NCBI GenBank assembly: GCA_027484825.1
Contig: JAIXSE010000021.1
Location: forward strand, 124,001-188,000
Reading direction: 5' to 3'
Origin: Rubrivivax sp.
GTDB lineage: Bacteria > Pseudomonadota > Gammaproteobacteria > Burkholderiales > Burkholderiaceae_C
Length of the DNA: 64,000 nucleotides
The position numbers and the translations under genes are program-made. Positions within the stretch are counted from its first letter, which is position 1. Every line of letters begins with the position of its first letter. This document shows positions 53,246-63,160 of this stretch, in pieces. The notes beneath the pieces are model-generated. The model was not told where the DNA came from and ran no database searches. It was given only the letters and a program-made list of their open reading frames with translations.

Positions 53246-56200
53246 TTAGATCAGCGGACCGTTGCCGTTCTCCTCATCGAGCTTGGGCTTGGACAGTGCC
53301 GCCAGCAGGTCATGGTGGACCGTGCCGGTGGTGGCCGTCGTGACCGAGGTCGTGGCCGGCGTGCCGGTGGCGGAGGTCGCCGAGCTGCCCGGGTCGCCCA
53401 GCAGGTTGGCGGTCGGTGCGGCCAGCAGATCGCCCAGGGCCGGCGCATGCGCCGTCGTCGAGCTGTTCTGCGCGCTGCCGTCCTTGGCCAGCCAGACGTC
53501 GGTCATCTCGTGCGTCGTGCCGTCGGCCTTGGTGTAGCTGGAGACCAGACCCATCACGTTGCCGTTCTGCACGTCAGTGCCCTTGGTCGCGTTCAGGTTC
53601 AGGTCGGCGATGCCCAGGTCCGCCAGGGTCTTGAGCTCACCCGCGTCGGTCTTGCCGTCGTGGTTGGCATCCACCCACACCTGCAGCTTGTTGAAGTTGG
53701 CATCCAGGGCGTTGATGTGGCCGTCATGGTTGCTGTCCAGGGTGCCCAGGGCGGTGAAGCCGTCGGCGCCCTTCTGACCGTTCACCACCGTGCCCGCGCC
53801 GAACAGCTCGCCGCCGTTGTTGATCTTCCCGTCGCCGTTCAGATCCATCACCAGCAGGCCGTCGTTGCCGCCCACCCAGCCCCACTTGTCGTTGTGGCCG
53901 GAGTTGTTCAGGTCGAAGTTCACGCCCTGGCTGGCCGACAGCGTCTGGACGCCGTTGCCGTCCAGGTCCAGCATGATCGGCGTGGACAGGAAGAGCGCAT
54001 TGCGCTGCTCGTTCGACCAGCCGGCCTGTTGCTCGGACGTGATGACCAGCGACTGCGCCATGCTCATCGAGGCCAGATCCTGCGTGTCCCAGCCGATGAA
54101 CTGATCGGAGCTCATGGCCGAGATCTGTTCAGTGGACAGGCCCTGGACCTGGATGGAGGTCAGCGCGTGGATGTCTTCGGAACCGAAGGCCACGATCTGA
54201 TCCGTCGTCAGGGCATGGATCTGCGCCGAGGTCATCGTCGCGAAATGCTGGCTGGTCAGGGCCGTGATGTCGTCGGTCGTCAGGGCCGCGATCTGGTCAG
54301 TGCCCAGGGCGCGGATCTGTGCGGTCGAGAACTCATGGACCTGGTCGGTGGTCAGCGCCGCGACCTGGTCGGTCGTGAAGGCATGGACCGCCGCCGTGCT
54401 CAGCGCATGGATGCCGGCCGTGGTGATCGCGCCAATGTCGGCCGTCTCGATGCCCACGATCTGCGTGCTGCTCACCGCGCCCCACTGCGAGGCCGTCAGC
54501 GCATGGATCTGATCCGAGCTGAAGGCTTCGAAGTCGGCGGAGCCGAAGGCCACCATGTTGGCGCTGCTGATCGCCGCCAGGTCGCCGGTGTCCAGCGCCG
54601 CCACCTGCTCGGTGGTGAAGGCCTGCAGCTGCGCCGAGTTGAGTGCCACCACCTGGGCCGAGGTCAGGGCCGCGACGTCATCGGTCACCAACTGGCTGAC
54701 CTGCAGCGTGGACAAGGCGGCCACCTGCTGGGTGCTCAGCGCGGCGATCTGGTTGGAGTCCAGGGCCTCGAGCTGGGCGCTGTCCAGCGAGCGGATGGCC
54801 AGCGTGCTCAGGGCGCGCAGGTCGGCCGTCTCGAAGGCCAGCATCTGGTCGGTGGTCAGACCATCGACCTGGGCGGAGCTCAGCGCCGCCGCCTGGATCG
54901 AGCTCAGGGCCACGATCGCATCGGTGCTCAGGGCGCCGATCTGGGCCGAGCTCAGCGCCTGCAGCTGGCTGCTGGTCAGCGCCGCCACATCGTCGCTGGT
55001 CATGGTGGAGACCTGCGCCGTGGTCAGGGCCTGCAGCTGGTTGTTGGTCAGGGCACGGATCTGGCCGCTGGTCAGCGCATTCAGGTCGTCGCTGGTCAGG
55101 TTGGCGATCTGGGCCGTGGTCAGCGAATTGACCTGGCTGGTCGTCAGGGCCGCGATCTGGTCGCTGCCCAGGGCTTCCAGCTGGTCGCTGGAGAGGGCCC
55201 GCAGCGCCACGGTCGAGAGCGACTTCAGGTCACCGCTTTCGATCACCGCCACCTGGTCAGTGGTCAGACCCAGCACCTGGGCGGAGGTCAGGGCCGCCAC
55301 CTGGGTGGAGGTCAGCGCCACCACCGCATCGGTGGCCAGTGCGCCCACCTGGGCCGAGTTCAGCGCCTGGATCTGGTTGGAGGCCAGGGCGGCGACGTCG
55401 TCGCTGGTCATGGTGGAGACCTGCGCCGTGGTCAGCGAAGCCACCTGGGCCGTGGTCAGCGCACGGATCTGGGCGCTGGTCAGGGCATTCAGGTCGTCGC
55501 TGGCCAGGTTGCTCACCTGACCGGTTGTCAGCGCAGCCACCTGCTGGGTGGTCAGCGCCTGGACCTGGTCGGTGCCCAGGGCATTGACCTGGTCACTGGT
55601 CAGGCTGCGCAGGGCTGTGGTGGTCAGGGCCTTGAGGTCGCCGGTTTCGATGGCGGCGATCTGGTCGGTCGTCAGGCCGGCCACCTGCTTGGTGCCGAGG
55701 GCGGCCACCTGCAGCGAGCTCAGCGCTTCGATCGCGTCGGTCGCCAGCGCACCCACCTGGGCGGAGCTCAGCGCCGCCACCTGGTTGGTCGTCAGGGCGG
55801 CCACATCGGCCGTTTCCATGGTGTTGACCTGGCCGGTGGTCAGGGCGGCCACCTGGGTCGTGCTCAGGGCCTTGATCTGGGCGCTGGTCAGGGCGTTCAG
55901 GTCATCGCTGGTCAGGTTGCTGATCTGCCCGGTGGTCAGTGCAGCGACCTGGTTGGTGGCCAGGGCGGCGATCTGGTCGCTGTCCAGGGCTTCCAGCTCG
56001 GCGCTGCTCAGCGAGGCCACCTGGGCCGTGGTCAGCGCACGCAGCTGGCCGGTGGTCAGGGCGGCGAAGTCGTCCGTCGCCAGCTGGCTGACCTGGCCGG
56101 TCGTCAGCGAGGCCACTTGCGTGGTCGTCAGCGCCTGCACCTGATCCGAGCTCAGGGCCTGCAGCTGGTCGCTGGTCAGGGCACGCAGGGCCACGGTGTT

Positions 56201-59200
56201 CAGGGACTTCAGGTCGCCCGATTCGATGGCGGCCATCTGGTCGGTCGTCAGACCTGCCACCTGGCGGCTGGTCAGCGCGGCGACCTGGTTGGAGGTCAGG
56301 GCTTCGATCGAATCCGTGGCCAGCGCACCCACCTGGGCCGAGCTCAGCGCGGCGATCTGGTTGGTGGCCAGGGCCTGGACGTCGTCGCTGGTCATGTTGG
56401 AGACCTGGGCCGTCGTCAGGGCCGCGACCTGCTGGGTGCTCAGGGCCCGGATCTGGGCGCTGGTCAGCGCATTCAGGTCGTCGCTGGAGAGGTTGCTCAC
56501 CTGGCCGGTGGTCAGGGCGACCACCTGCTGGGTGCTCAGTGCCGCCACCTGGTCGGAGCCCAGGGCGTCCAGCTGGGTGGAGGTCAGCGATTGCAGCGTG
56601 TTGGTCGTCAGCGCCTTGATGTCACCGGTCTCGATGGCGGCGATCTGGTCGGTCGTCAGGCCGGCGGCCTGGCGGCTGGTCAGGGCAGCGATCTGGGTGG
56701 AGCTCAGGGCCACCACCGCGTCGGTGCTCAGCGCACCCACCTGGGCGGAGCTCAGCGCCGCGACCTGGTTGGAGGTCAGGGCCGCGACATCGTCGCTGGT
56801 CATGGTGGAGACCTGGCCGGTCGTCAGGGCGGCGACCTGCTGGGTGCTCAGGGCCTTGATCTGGGCGCTGGTCAGGGCGTTCAGGTCGTCGCTGGCCAGG
56901 CTGCTGATCTGGCCGGTGCTCAGGGCCGCCACCTGGGCGGTCGTCAGCGCGGCGATCTGGTCGGAGCCCAGGGCGTCGATCTGGTCGGTGGTCAGCGAGC
57001 GCAGCGCGGTCGTGGACAGGGCGCGCAGGTCACCCGTCTCGATCGCGGCGATCTGGTCGGTCGTGAGGCCGGCCACCTGACGGCTGGTCATGGCCGCGAC
57101 CTGGTTGGACGTCAGCGCCTCCACCGCGTCAGTGGTGAGCGCACCCACCTGGCCGGAGCTCAGGGCGGCGACCTGGTTGGTCGTCAGGGCGGCGACGTCG
57201 TCGCTGGTCATGGTGGAGACCTGGCCGGTCGTCAGGGCGGCGACCTGGGCGGTGCTCAGGGCCTTGATCTGGGCGCTGGTCAGGGCGTTCAGGTCATCGC
57301 TGGAGAGCGTGCTCACCTGGCTGGTGCTCAGGGCGGCCACCTGGGCGGTGGTCAGCGCCTGCACCTGGTCGGAGCCCAGGGCATCCAGCTGGGTGCTGTC
57401 CAGGGCGCGCAAGGCGGTGCTGGTCAGGGCCTTGAGGTCGCCAGTCTCGATGGCGGCGATCTGGTCGGTCGTCAGGCCGGCCACCTGTTTGGTGCCGAGG
57501 GCGGCCACCTGCAGGGAACTCAGCGCTTCGATCGCGTCGGTGGCCAGTGCACCCACCTGGGCGGAGCTCAGCGCCGCCACCTGGTTGGTGGTGAGCGCGG
57601 CCACGTCGCCCGATTCCATCGTGTTGATCTGACCGGTGGTCAGCGCGGCGACCTGCGCCGTGGTCAGCGCCTTGATCTGGCTGCTGGTCAAGGCGTTCAG
57701 GTCATCGCTGGCCAGGGTGGAGATCTGGGCCGTCGTCAGGGCGGCCACCTGGTTGGTGGCCAGGGCGGCGATCTGGTCGCTGCCCAGTGCATCCAGCTCG
57801 GCGCTGCTCAGCGCGGCCACCTGGGCGGTGGTCAGCGCACGCAGCTGGCCGGTGGTCAGGGCGGCGAAGTCGTCGGTGGCCAACTGGCTGACCTGGGCGG
57901 TCGTCAGCGAAGCTACTTGCGTGGTCGTCAGGGCCTGGACCTGGTCGGTGCCCAGCGCCTGCAGCTGGTCGCTGGTCAGGGCGCGCAGGGCGACGGTGTT
58001 CAGGGCCCGCAGGTCGCCGGTTTCAAAGGCGGCCATCTGGTCGGTGGTCAGACCGGCCACCTGGCGGCTGGTCAGGGCGCCGACCTGGTTGGAGGTCAGG
58101 GCCTCGATCGCATCCGTGGCCAGCGCGCCCACCTGGGCCGAGCTCAGGGCGGCGACCTGATTGGTCGCCAGCGCCTGGACGTCGTCACTGGTCATGGTGC
58201 TGATCTGACCGGTGGTCAGCGCGGCCACCTGCTGGGTGGTCAGGGCGCGGATCTGGGCGCTGGTCAGGGCGTTCAGGTCGTCGCTGGTCAGGTTGCTCAC
58301 CTGGCCGGTGGTCAGGGCCGCCACCTGCTGGGTGCTCAGCGCGGCGATCTGGTCGGAGTTCATCGCCTCCAGTTGCGCGGAGGTCAGCGAAGCCAGCGTG
58401 TTGGTCGTGATCGCCTTCACATCGGCCGATTCCAGCGCGGCGATCTGGTCGGTGGACAGGCCAGCGGCCTGCTTCGAGCTCAGGGCCGCCACCTGCGTGG
58501 AGCTCAGGGCTTCGATGGCTTCCGTGCTGAGTGCACCCACCTGGGCCGAGCTCAGGGCCGCCACCTGGTTGGTGGCCAGCGCGGCCACATCGGCCGACTC
58601 CATGGTGTTGACCTGGCCGGTCGTCAGCGCCGCCACCTGGGCGGTGCCCAGGGCGCGGATCTGGCCGCTGGTCAAGGCATTGAGGTCGTCACTGGTCAGG
58701 CTGGAGACCTGGCCGGTGCTCAGCGAGGCCACCTGGGTGGTGCTCAGCGCCTGGATCTGGTCGGAGCCCAGCGCATTGACCTGGTCGGAGGTCAGCGAGC
58801 GCAGGGCTGCGGTGTTCAGGGCGCGCAGGTCGCCGGTCTCGATGGCGGCCATCTGGTCGGTCGTCAGGCCGGCCACCTGCTTGCTGGTCAGCGAGCCGAT
58901 CTGGGTCGAGCCCAGGGCCACGATGGCATCGGTGCTCAGGGCGCCGACCTGGGCCGAGCCCAGGGCCTGCAGCTGGTTGGTCGTCAGGGCCGCGACATCG
59001 TCGCTGGTCATGGTGGAGACCTGGCCGGTCGTCAGGGCGGCGACCTGCTGTGTGCTCAGGGCCTTGATCTGGGCGCTGGTCAGGGCGTTCAGGTCATCGC
59101 TGGACAGCGTGGAGATCTGGCCTGTGCTCAGCGACGCCACCTGCGTGGTGCTCAGGGCGGCGATCTGGTCGGAGCCCAGGGCATCGAGCTGGCTGCTGTC

Positions 59201-62200
59201 CAGGGCGCGCAGGGCGGTGGTGGACAGGGCCTTGATATCGCCGGATTCGATGGCGGCGATCTGGTCGGTCGTCAGGCCCAGGGCCTGCTTGCTGGTCAGG
59301 GCGCCGACCTGGGTGGAGGTCAGGGCCGCGACGTTGTCGGTGGACAGGGCACCGATCTGGGTGGAGCTGAAGGCCCCCACTTGGCCGCTGGTCAGGGCCT
59401 GCACGTCCGCGCTTTCCATGCCGCGGACCTGGTCGGTCGTCAGCGCGGCGATCTGGGCGGTGCCCAGCGCACGGATCTGGGCGGTGCCCAGGGCATTGAG
59501 GTCTTCACTGCCCAGGGCCACCACTTGCTGGGTGCTCAGGGCGGCGACCTGGGCGGTCGTCAGGGCGGCCACCTGGTCGGAGGTGAGGGCGGCCACCTGG
59601 TCGGTGGTCAGTGCACGCAGGGCCTGCGTGGACAGGGCCTTCACATCCACGGTTTCAATCGCACCGACCTGGTCGGTGGTCAGACCGCCCACCTGCTTGG
59701 TGCTGATCGGTGCGATCTGGGACGAGCTCAGCGCAGCGATGTTCTCGGTGGACAGGGCACCCACCTGAGCCGAGCTCAGGGCGGCGATCTGGTTGGTCGT
59801 CAGGGCCTGCACATCCTCGCTGGTCATGGTGTTGACCTGGCCGGTGGTCAGGGCGGCGACCTGGGCGGTGGACAGCGCACGGATCTGGGCGCTGGTCAGC
59901 GCGTTCAGGTCGTCGCTGGAGAGGGTGCTGACCTGGCCGGTGCTCAGCGCCGCCACCTGGGCGGTGTTCAGCGCAGCGACCTGGTCGGAGCCCAGGGCAT
60001 CGAGCTGGCTGCTGTCCAGCGAGCGGATGACGGCGGTGGTCAGGGCCTTCAGGTCACCGGTCTCGATGGCGGCGATCTGGTCGGTGCCCAGGCCGGCGGC
60101 CTGCTTGGTGCCCAGCGCGGCGACCTGCGAAGAAGACAGCGCGGCAATGTTGTCCGTGGCCAGCGCGGCGATCTGTGCGGAGCCCAGGGCCTGCACCTGC
60201 GCGGTGGTCAGCGCCTGTACATCCTCGCTGGTCATGTTGTGGATCTGGTCCGTCGTCAGCGCGGCGATCTGGGCGGTGCCCAGGGCGCGGATCTGTGCGG
60301 AGCCCAGCGCGTTGAGGTCATCGCTGGACATGGCGGCCACCTGGCCGGTGGTCAGCGCGGCCACCTGGCCGGTGGTCAGTGCGGCGACCTGGTCAGAGCC
60401 CAGGGCATTGAACTGGTCGGTGGTCAGCGAACGGATCGCGCCGGTGGACAGGGCACGCAGGTCCGCCGTCTCGATGGCGGCCACCTGATCGGTGGACAGG
60501 CCGGCGATCTGCCTAGTGCTCAGGGCAGCCACCTGCGTGGAGCTGAGGGCGGCAATGTTGTCAGTCGCCAGCGCGCCCACCTGGGCGGAGCTCAGCGCTG
60601 CCACCTGGTTGGTGGTCAGCGCCTGCACGTCGGCGCTTTCCATGCCTTGGACCTGCTCGGTCGTCAGGGCGGCAACTTGCGCAGTGCCCAGCGCGCGAAT
60701 CTGGGCGCTGCCCAGGGCGTTCAGGTCATCGGTGGACATCGCGGCCACCTGGCCGGTGGTCAGCGCTGCGACCTGGCCGGTGCTCAGCGCTTCCACCTGC
60801 CCGGTACCCAGGGCGTTGAACTGGTCGGTCGTCAGCGAACGGATGGCGGCCGTCGACATCGCCCGCAGGTCGCCGGTTTCAAGCGCGGCCACCTGGTCGG
60901 TGCTCATGCCGGCAATCTGGCGGGTGCTCAGCGCGGCCACCTGGCTCGAGGTCAGCGCTGCGACGTTGTCCGTCGTCAGGGCGGCGATCTGGCCGGAGCT
61001 CAGCGCCTGCACCTGGCCTGTCGTCAAGGCCTGCAGGTCGGCACTTTCCATGCCGTTGACCTGTTCGGTGGTCAGCGCGGCCACCTGGGCGGTGCTCAGG
61101 GCGCGGATCTGGCCGGTGCCCAGGGCATTGAGGTCATCGGTGGCCATGGCGGCCACCTGGCCGGTGGTCAGTGCGGCCACCTGCTGGGTGGTCAGCGCAC
61201 CGACCTGGTCGGAATTCAGGGCGTCGAACTGGGCGGTGGTCAACGAACGCAGGGCGTTGGTCGAGAGGGCGCGCAGGTCGCCGGATTCAATCGCCGCCAC
61301 CTGGTCGGTGGACAGGCCCAGCAACTGTTTGCTGGTCAGCGAGGCGACCTGACCCGAGGTCAGTGCCACGATCGCTTCGGTCGAGAGTGCGGCGATCTGC
61401 GCCGAGCTCAGGGCGCTGATCTGGCCGGTGGTCAGCGCCTGCACATCGGCGCTTTCCATGCCCTGCACCTGATCGGTGGACAGGGCGGCGATCTGGGCGG
61501 TGCCCAGGGCGCGGATCTGGCTGCTGTCCAGGGCGTTCAGTTCATCGGTGGACAGCACCTGCACCTGCGCGGTGGTCAGCGAGCCGACCTGGCTGGAGCT
61601 CATCGCCGCCACCTGGTCGGAGCCCAGCGCCTGGACCTGGTCCGTGCTCAATGAGCGCAGCGTGGTGGTGGAGATGGCCTTGATGTCGTCGGTGCCGATG
61701 GCCGCGATCTGGTCGGTCGTCAGGCCCTTGGCCTGGGTGGAGGTGAGGGCGCCGATCTGGCCGGAGCTCATCGCCTCGATGGAATCGGAGGTCAGGGCGC
61801 CGAGCTGGCTGGAGCTCAAGGCGCGGACCTGCGCGGTGGACAGTGCCTGCACATCGTCGCTGGCCAGGCCGACGATCTGGTCGGTGGACAGGGCGGCGAT
61901 CTGCTGCGTGGTGATGGAACGGATCTGGGTGGTGTCCAGGGCCGAGATGTCTTCGCTGCTCAGCTGGCGGATCTGGCCGGTGGTCAGCGCGGCGATCTGC
62001 TGGGTCGTCAGCGCGGCAACCTGGCTAGAGCTCAGCGCGGCCACCTGGTCGGTGCCCAGGGCATGGACGGCGGCGGTGCTCAGGGCCTTGACGGCATCCG
62101 AGGTCAGCGCGGCGGCCTGGTCGGAATTCAGGGCGGCGGCCTGGGTGCTGGAGATGGCAGCGGCTTGCTGGGTGCCCAGGGCGGCGACGCCGTCGGTGGC

Positions 62201-62704
62201 AATGGTGGCGACCTGCGCGGAGCTCAGCGCGCGGATCTGGTCCGTCTTCAGGGCCTGCAGGTCGTCGGAGGTCAGGGTGCTGATCAGCGAGGTGGAGATG
62301 GCGGCCACCTGCTGGCTGCTCAGCGACCGGATCTGGTCGGAGCCCAACGCATTCAGGTCATCGGACTCGAGATTGCGCACCTGCTGCGTGGTCAGCGAGC
62401 CCACCTGCCGGGTGGTCATCGCACCGAACTGCTCCGAGCCCAGCGCATTGAGCTGCTCGGTCGTCAGGGTGCGGATCGCCGCGGTGCTCAGCACCTGCAG
62501 GTCCTGCGACTCGATGGCAGCGATGTTGCTGGTCGTGAACAACGACACGGCCTTGGTGCCCAGCGAGGCAAATTGCTCGGTGGTCAGGGCCTGGAACTGA
62601 TCGGTGGTGAACGCCGCCCAGTCCTCGCTGGTCAGTCGCGCGAGCGTCGTGGACGTCAGCGTCTGGATCTGGTCGGTGGACAGGTTGGTAATGAGCGATG
62701 CCAT
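53246..62704 (-). CDS. Giant octapeptide-repeat protein, 3152 residues
   Basis: Start ATG at 62704 behind CGGAG; N-terminus MASLITNLSTDQIQTLTSTT, no signal peptide. From about residue 8 to 2900 it is roughly 360 tandem octads AL(S/T)(S/T)xQ(V/I)x, e.g. ALTTDQVA, ALSSAQVG, TLSSDDLN. Seventeen octads form a 136-residue super-repeat. The C-terminal domain begins ALFLSTPIMLDLDGNGVQTL. Calcium loops DLNGDGKINNGGELF (from D2954), DSNHDGHINALDANF and DANHDGKTDAGELKTL follow, then a Thr/Ala linker and the end ENGNGPLI. About a quarter of repeat residues are Ser/Thr, which offers many O-glycosylation sites. A secreted adhesin or surface-layer role is plausible; no type I secretion genes are in the window. 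Confidence 0.87.
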   Translation of the reverse strand: MASLITNLSTDQIQTLTSTTLARLTSEDWAAFTTDQFQALTTEQFASLGTKAVSLFTTSNIAAIESQDLQVLSTAAIRTLTTEQLNALGSEQFGAMTTRQVGSLTTQQVRNLESDDLNALGSDQIRSLSSQQVAAISTSLISTLTSDDLQALKTDQIRALSSAQVATIATDGVAALGTQQAAAISSTQAAALNSDQAAALTSDAVKALSTAAVHALGTDQVAALSSSQVAALTTQQIAALTTGQIRQLSSEDISALDTTQIRSITTQQIAALSTDQIVGLASDDVQALSTAQVRALSSSQLGALTSDSIEAMSSGQIGALTSTQAKGLTTDQIAAIGTDDIKAISTTTLRSLSTDQVQALGSDQVAAMSSSQVGSLTTAQVQVLSTDELNALDSSQIRALGTAQIAALSTDQVQGMESADVQALTTGQISALSSAQIAALSTEAIVALTSGQVASLTSKQLLGLSTDQVAAIESGDLRALSTNALRSLTTAQFDALNSDQVGALTTQQVAALTTGQVAAMATDDLNALGTGQIRALSTAQVAALTTEQVNGMESADLQALTTGQVQALSSGQIAALTTDNVAALTSSQVAALSTRQIAGMSTDQVAALETGDLRAMSTAAIRSLTTDQFNALGTGQVEALSTGQVAALTTGQVAAMSTDDLNALGSAQIRALGTAQVAALTTEQVQGMESADVQALTTNQVAALSSAQVGALATDNIAALSSTQVAALSTRQIAGLSTDQVAAIETADLRALSTGAIRSLTTDQFNALGSDQVAALTTGQVAALTTGQVAAMSSDDLNALGSAQIRALGTAQIAALTTDQIHNMTSEDVQALTTAQVQALGSAQIAALATDNIAALSSSQVAALGTKQAAGLGTDQIAAIETGDLKALTTAVIRSLDSSQLDALGSDQVAALNTAQVAALSTGQVSTLSSDDLNALTSAQIRALSTAQVAALTTGQVNTMTSEDVQALTTNQIAALSSAQVGALSTENIAALSSSQIAPISTKQVGGLTTDQVGAIETVDVKALSTQALRALTTDQVAALTSDQVAALTTAQVAALSTQQVVALGSEDLNALGTAQIRALGTAQIAALTTDQVRGMESADVQALTSGQVGAFSSTQIGALSTDNVAALTSTQVGALTSKQALGLTTDQIAAIESGDIKALSTTALRALDSSQLDALGSDQIAALSTTQVASLSTGQISTLSSDDLNALTSAQIKALSTQQVAALTTGQVSTMTSDDVAALTTNQLQALGSAQVGALSTDAIVALGSTQIGSLTSKQVAGLTTDQMAAIETGDLRALNTAALRSLTSDQVNALGSDQIQALSTTQVASLSTGQVSSLTSDDLNALTSGQIRALGTAQVAALTTGQVNTMESADVAALATNQVAALSSAQVGALSTEAIEALSSTQVAALSSKQAAGLSTDQIAALESADVKAITTNTLASLTSAQLEAMNSDQIAALSTQQVAALTTGQVSNLTSDDLNALTSAQIRALTTQQVAALTTGQISTMTSDDVQALATNQVAALSSAQVGALATDAIEALTSNQVGALTSRQVAGLTTDQMAAFETGDLRALNTVALRALTSDQLQALGTDQVQALTTTQVASLTTAQVSQLATDDFAALTTGQLRALTTAQVAALSSAELDALGSDQIAALATNQVAALTTAQISTLASDDLNALTSSQIKALTTAQVAALTTGQINTMESGDVAALTTNQVAALSSAQVGALATDAIEALSSLQVAALGTKQVAGLTTDQIAAIETGDLKALTSTALRALDSTQLDALGSDQVQALTTAQVAALSTSQVSTLSSDDLNALTSAQIKALSTAQVAALTTGQVSTMTSDDVAALTTNQVAALSSGQVGALTTDAVEALTSNQVAAMTSRQVAGLTTDQIAAIETGDLRALSTTALRSLTTDQIDALGSDQIAALTTAQVAALSTGQISSLASDDLNALTSAQIKALSTQQVAALTTGQVSTMTSDDVAALTSNQVAALSSAQVGALSTDAVVALSSTQIAALTSRQAAGLTTDQIAAIETGDIKALTTNTLQSLTSTQLDALGSDQVAALSTQQVVALTTGQVSNLSSDDLNALTSAQIRALSTQQVAALTTAQVSNMTSDDVQALATNQIAALSSAQVGALATDSIEALTSNQVAALTSRQVAGLTTDQMAAIESGDLKSLNTVALRALTSDQLQALSSDQVQALTTTQVASLTTGQVSQLATDDFAALTTGQLRALTTAQVASLSSAELEALDSDQIAALATNQVAALTTGQISNLTSDDLNALTSAQIKALSTTQVAALTTGQVNTMETADVAALTTNQVAALSSAQVGALATDAIEALSSLQVAALGTKQVAGLTTDQIAAIETGDLKALTTTALRSLTSDQVNALGTDQVQALTTQQVAALTTGQVSNLASDDLNALTSAQIRALTTAQVASLTTAQVSTMTSDDVAALASNQIQALNSAQVGALATDAVVALTSTQVAALTSAQVLGLTTDQVAVIESGDLKSLSTVALRALSSDQLEALGSDQIAALTTSQVNSLTTAQIANLTSDDLNALTSGQIRALTNNQLQALTTAQVSTMTSDDVAALTSSQLQALSSAQIGALSTDAIVALSSIQAAALSSAQVDGLTTDQMLAFETADLRALSTLAIRSLDSAQLEALDSNQIAALSTQQVAALSTLQVSQLVTDDVAALTSAQVVALNSAQLQAFTTEQVAALDTGDLAAISSANMVAFGSADFEAFSSDQIHALTASQWGAVSSTQIVGIETADIGAITTAGIHALSTAAVHAFTTDQVAALTTDQVHEFSTAQIRALGTDQIAALTTDDITALTSQHFATMTSAQIHALTTDQIVAFGSEDIHALTSIQVQGLSTEQISAMSSDQFIGWDTQDLASMSMAQSLVITSEQQAGWSNEQRNALFLSTPIMLDLDGNGVQTLSASQGVNFDLNNSGHNDKWGWVGGNDGLLVMDLNGDGKINNGGELFGAGTVVNGQKGADGFTALGTLDSNHDGHINALDANFNKLQVWVDANHDGKTDAGELKTLADLGIADLNLNATKGTDVQNGNVMGLVSSYTKADGTTHEMTDVWLAKDGSAQNSSTTAHAPALGDLLAAPTANLLGDPGSSATSATGTPATTSVTTATTGTVHHDLLAALSKPKLDEENGNGPLI
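55215..61735 (-). repeat. 408-bp super-repeat array inside the giant gene
   Basis: The segment encoding GLTTDQIAAIETGDLKAL or variants recurs near 61711, 61303, 60895, 60487, 60079, 59671, 59263, 58855, 58447, 58039, 57463, 57055, 56647, 56239, 55663 and 55255. The steps are 408 bp except for two of 576 bp (57463 to 58039 and 55663 to 56239), which carry seven extra octads (168 bp) including QLATDDFAALTTGQLRALTT. The two 576-bp variants lie 1800 bp apart, suggesting a segmental duplication. Confidence 0.85.
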
Positions 62705-63160
62705 CTTTGAAGCTCCGTGGGACTATGGGCCGGTGCGCCCATAGGCGCTCGTTGTCGAATTCAAACTGCAGGGGGGTCGAGCGACCGGCTCCCGTCATTC
62801 GGTTTTCGGACACGAATTGACAAACTTGAGCCAGCTCAGAAATGGTATGGCGCTTGGCTTTACGTTGAAGCAAACAAAAGGCGCCCTTGTCGGCCTCAGT
62901 TCACGGTTACAAGAGCTGCGTACAGCCCGTGGATGCGGGGGTTCAGGGACTTGCGTTCAGCCCCTGTTCATCGGCCTTTCAGCGCGCTGGTCAAGCCAGG
63001 CGACACGCCGCAGCAGTGGCGGCGTGACAAAAGTCGCATGTCAGGAATGTTGCTCGGGCCGGGGTCGAGCTTGATATATGTCGCGCTGGTTTTGTGTCGC
63101 CGCTGACAAGGTTTCAGTGACGTTTTTCGCGGCGCCTCGAATCGGGGGTTCCGACCCGAC
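62705..63160. other. Gene-free region upstream of the giant repeat gene
   Basis: 456 bases with lower GC than the surroundings and no protein-like ORF on either strand. It must contain the promoter of the giant repeat operon (leftward) and the 3' end of the GntR gene. A TTGCTT/CATACC pair and other weak candidates exist on the minus strand, but none is convincing. Confidence 0.5.

Noticed and set aside
53216-61654. An open frame of 2812 codons on the plus strand, antisense to the larger giant repeat gene
   Set aside because: The 24-bp periodic, GC-rich coding repeat keeps stop codons out of this antisense frame for as long as the repeat lasts. The translation is Gly/Gln/Arg-rich noise without a ribosome binding site. 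The minus frame has recognisable start, repeat and C-terminal domain.
53246-62704. Dense short repeats resembling a CRISPR or minisatellite array
   Set aside because: The 24-bp unit is contiguous without unique spacers, stays in one reading frame and encodes a consistent octapeptide, so it is coding.
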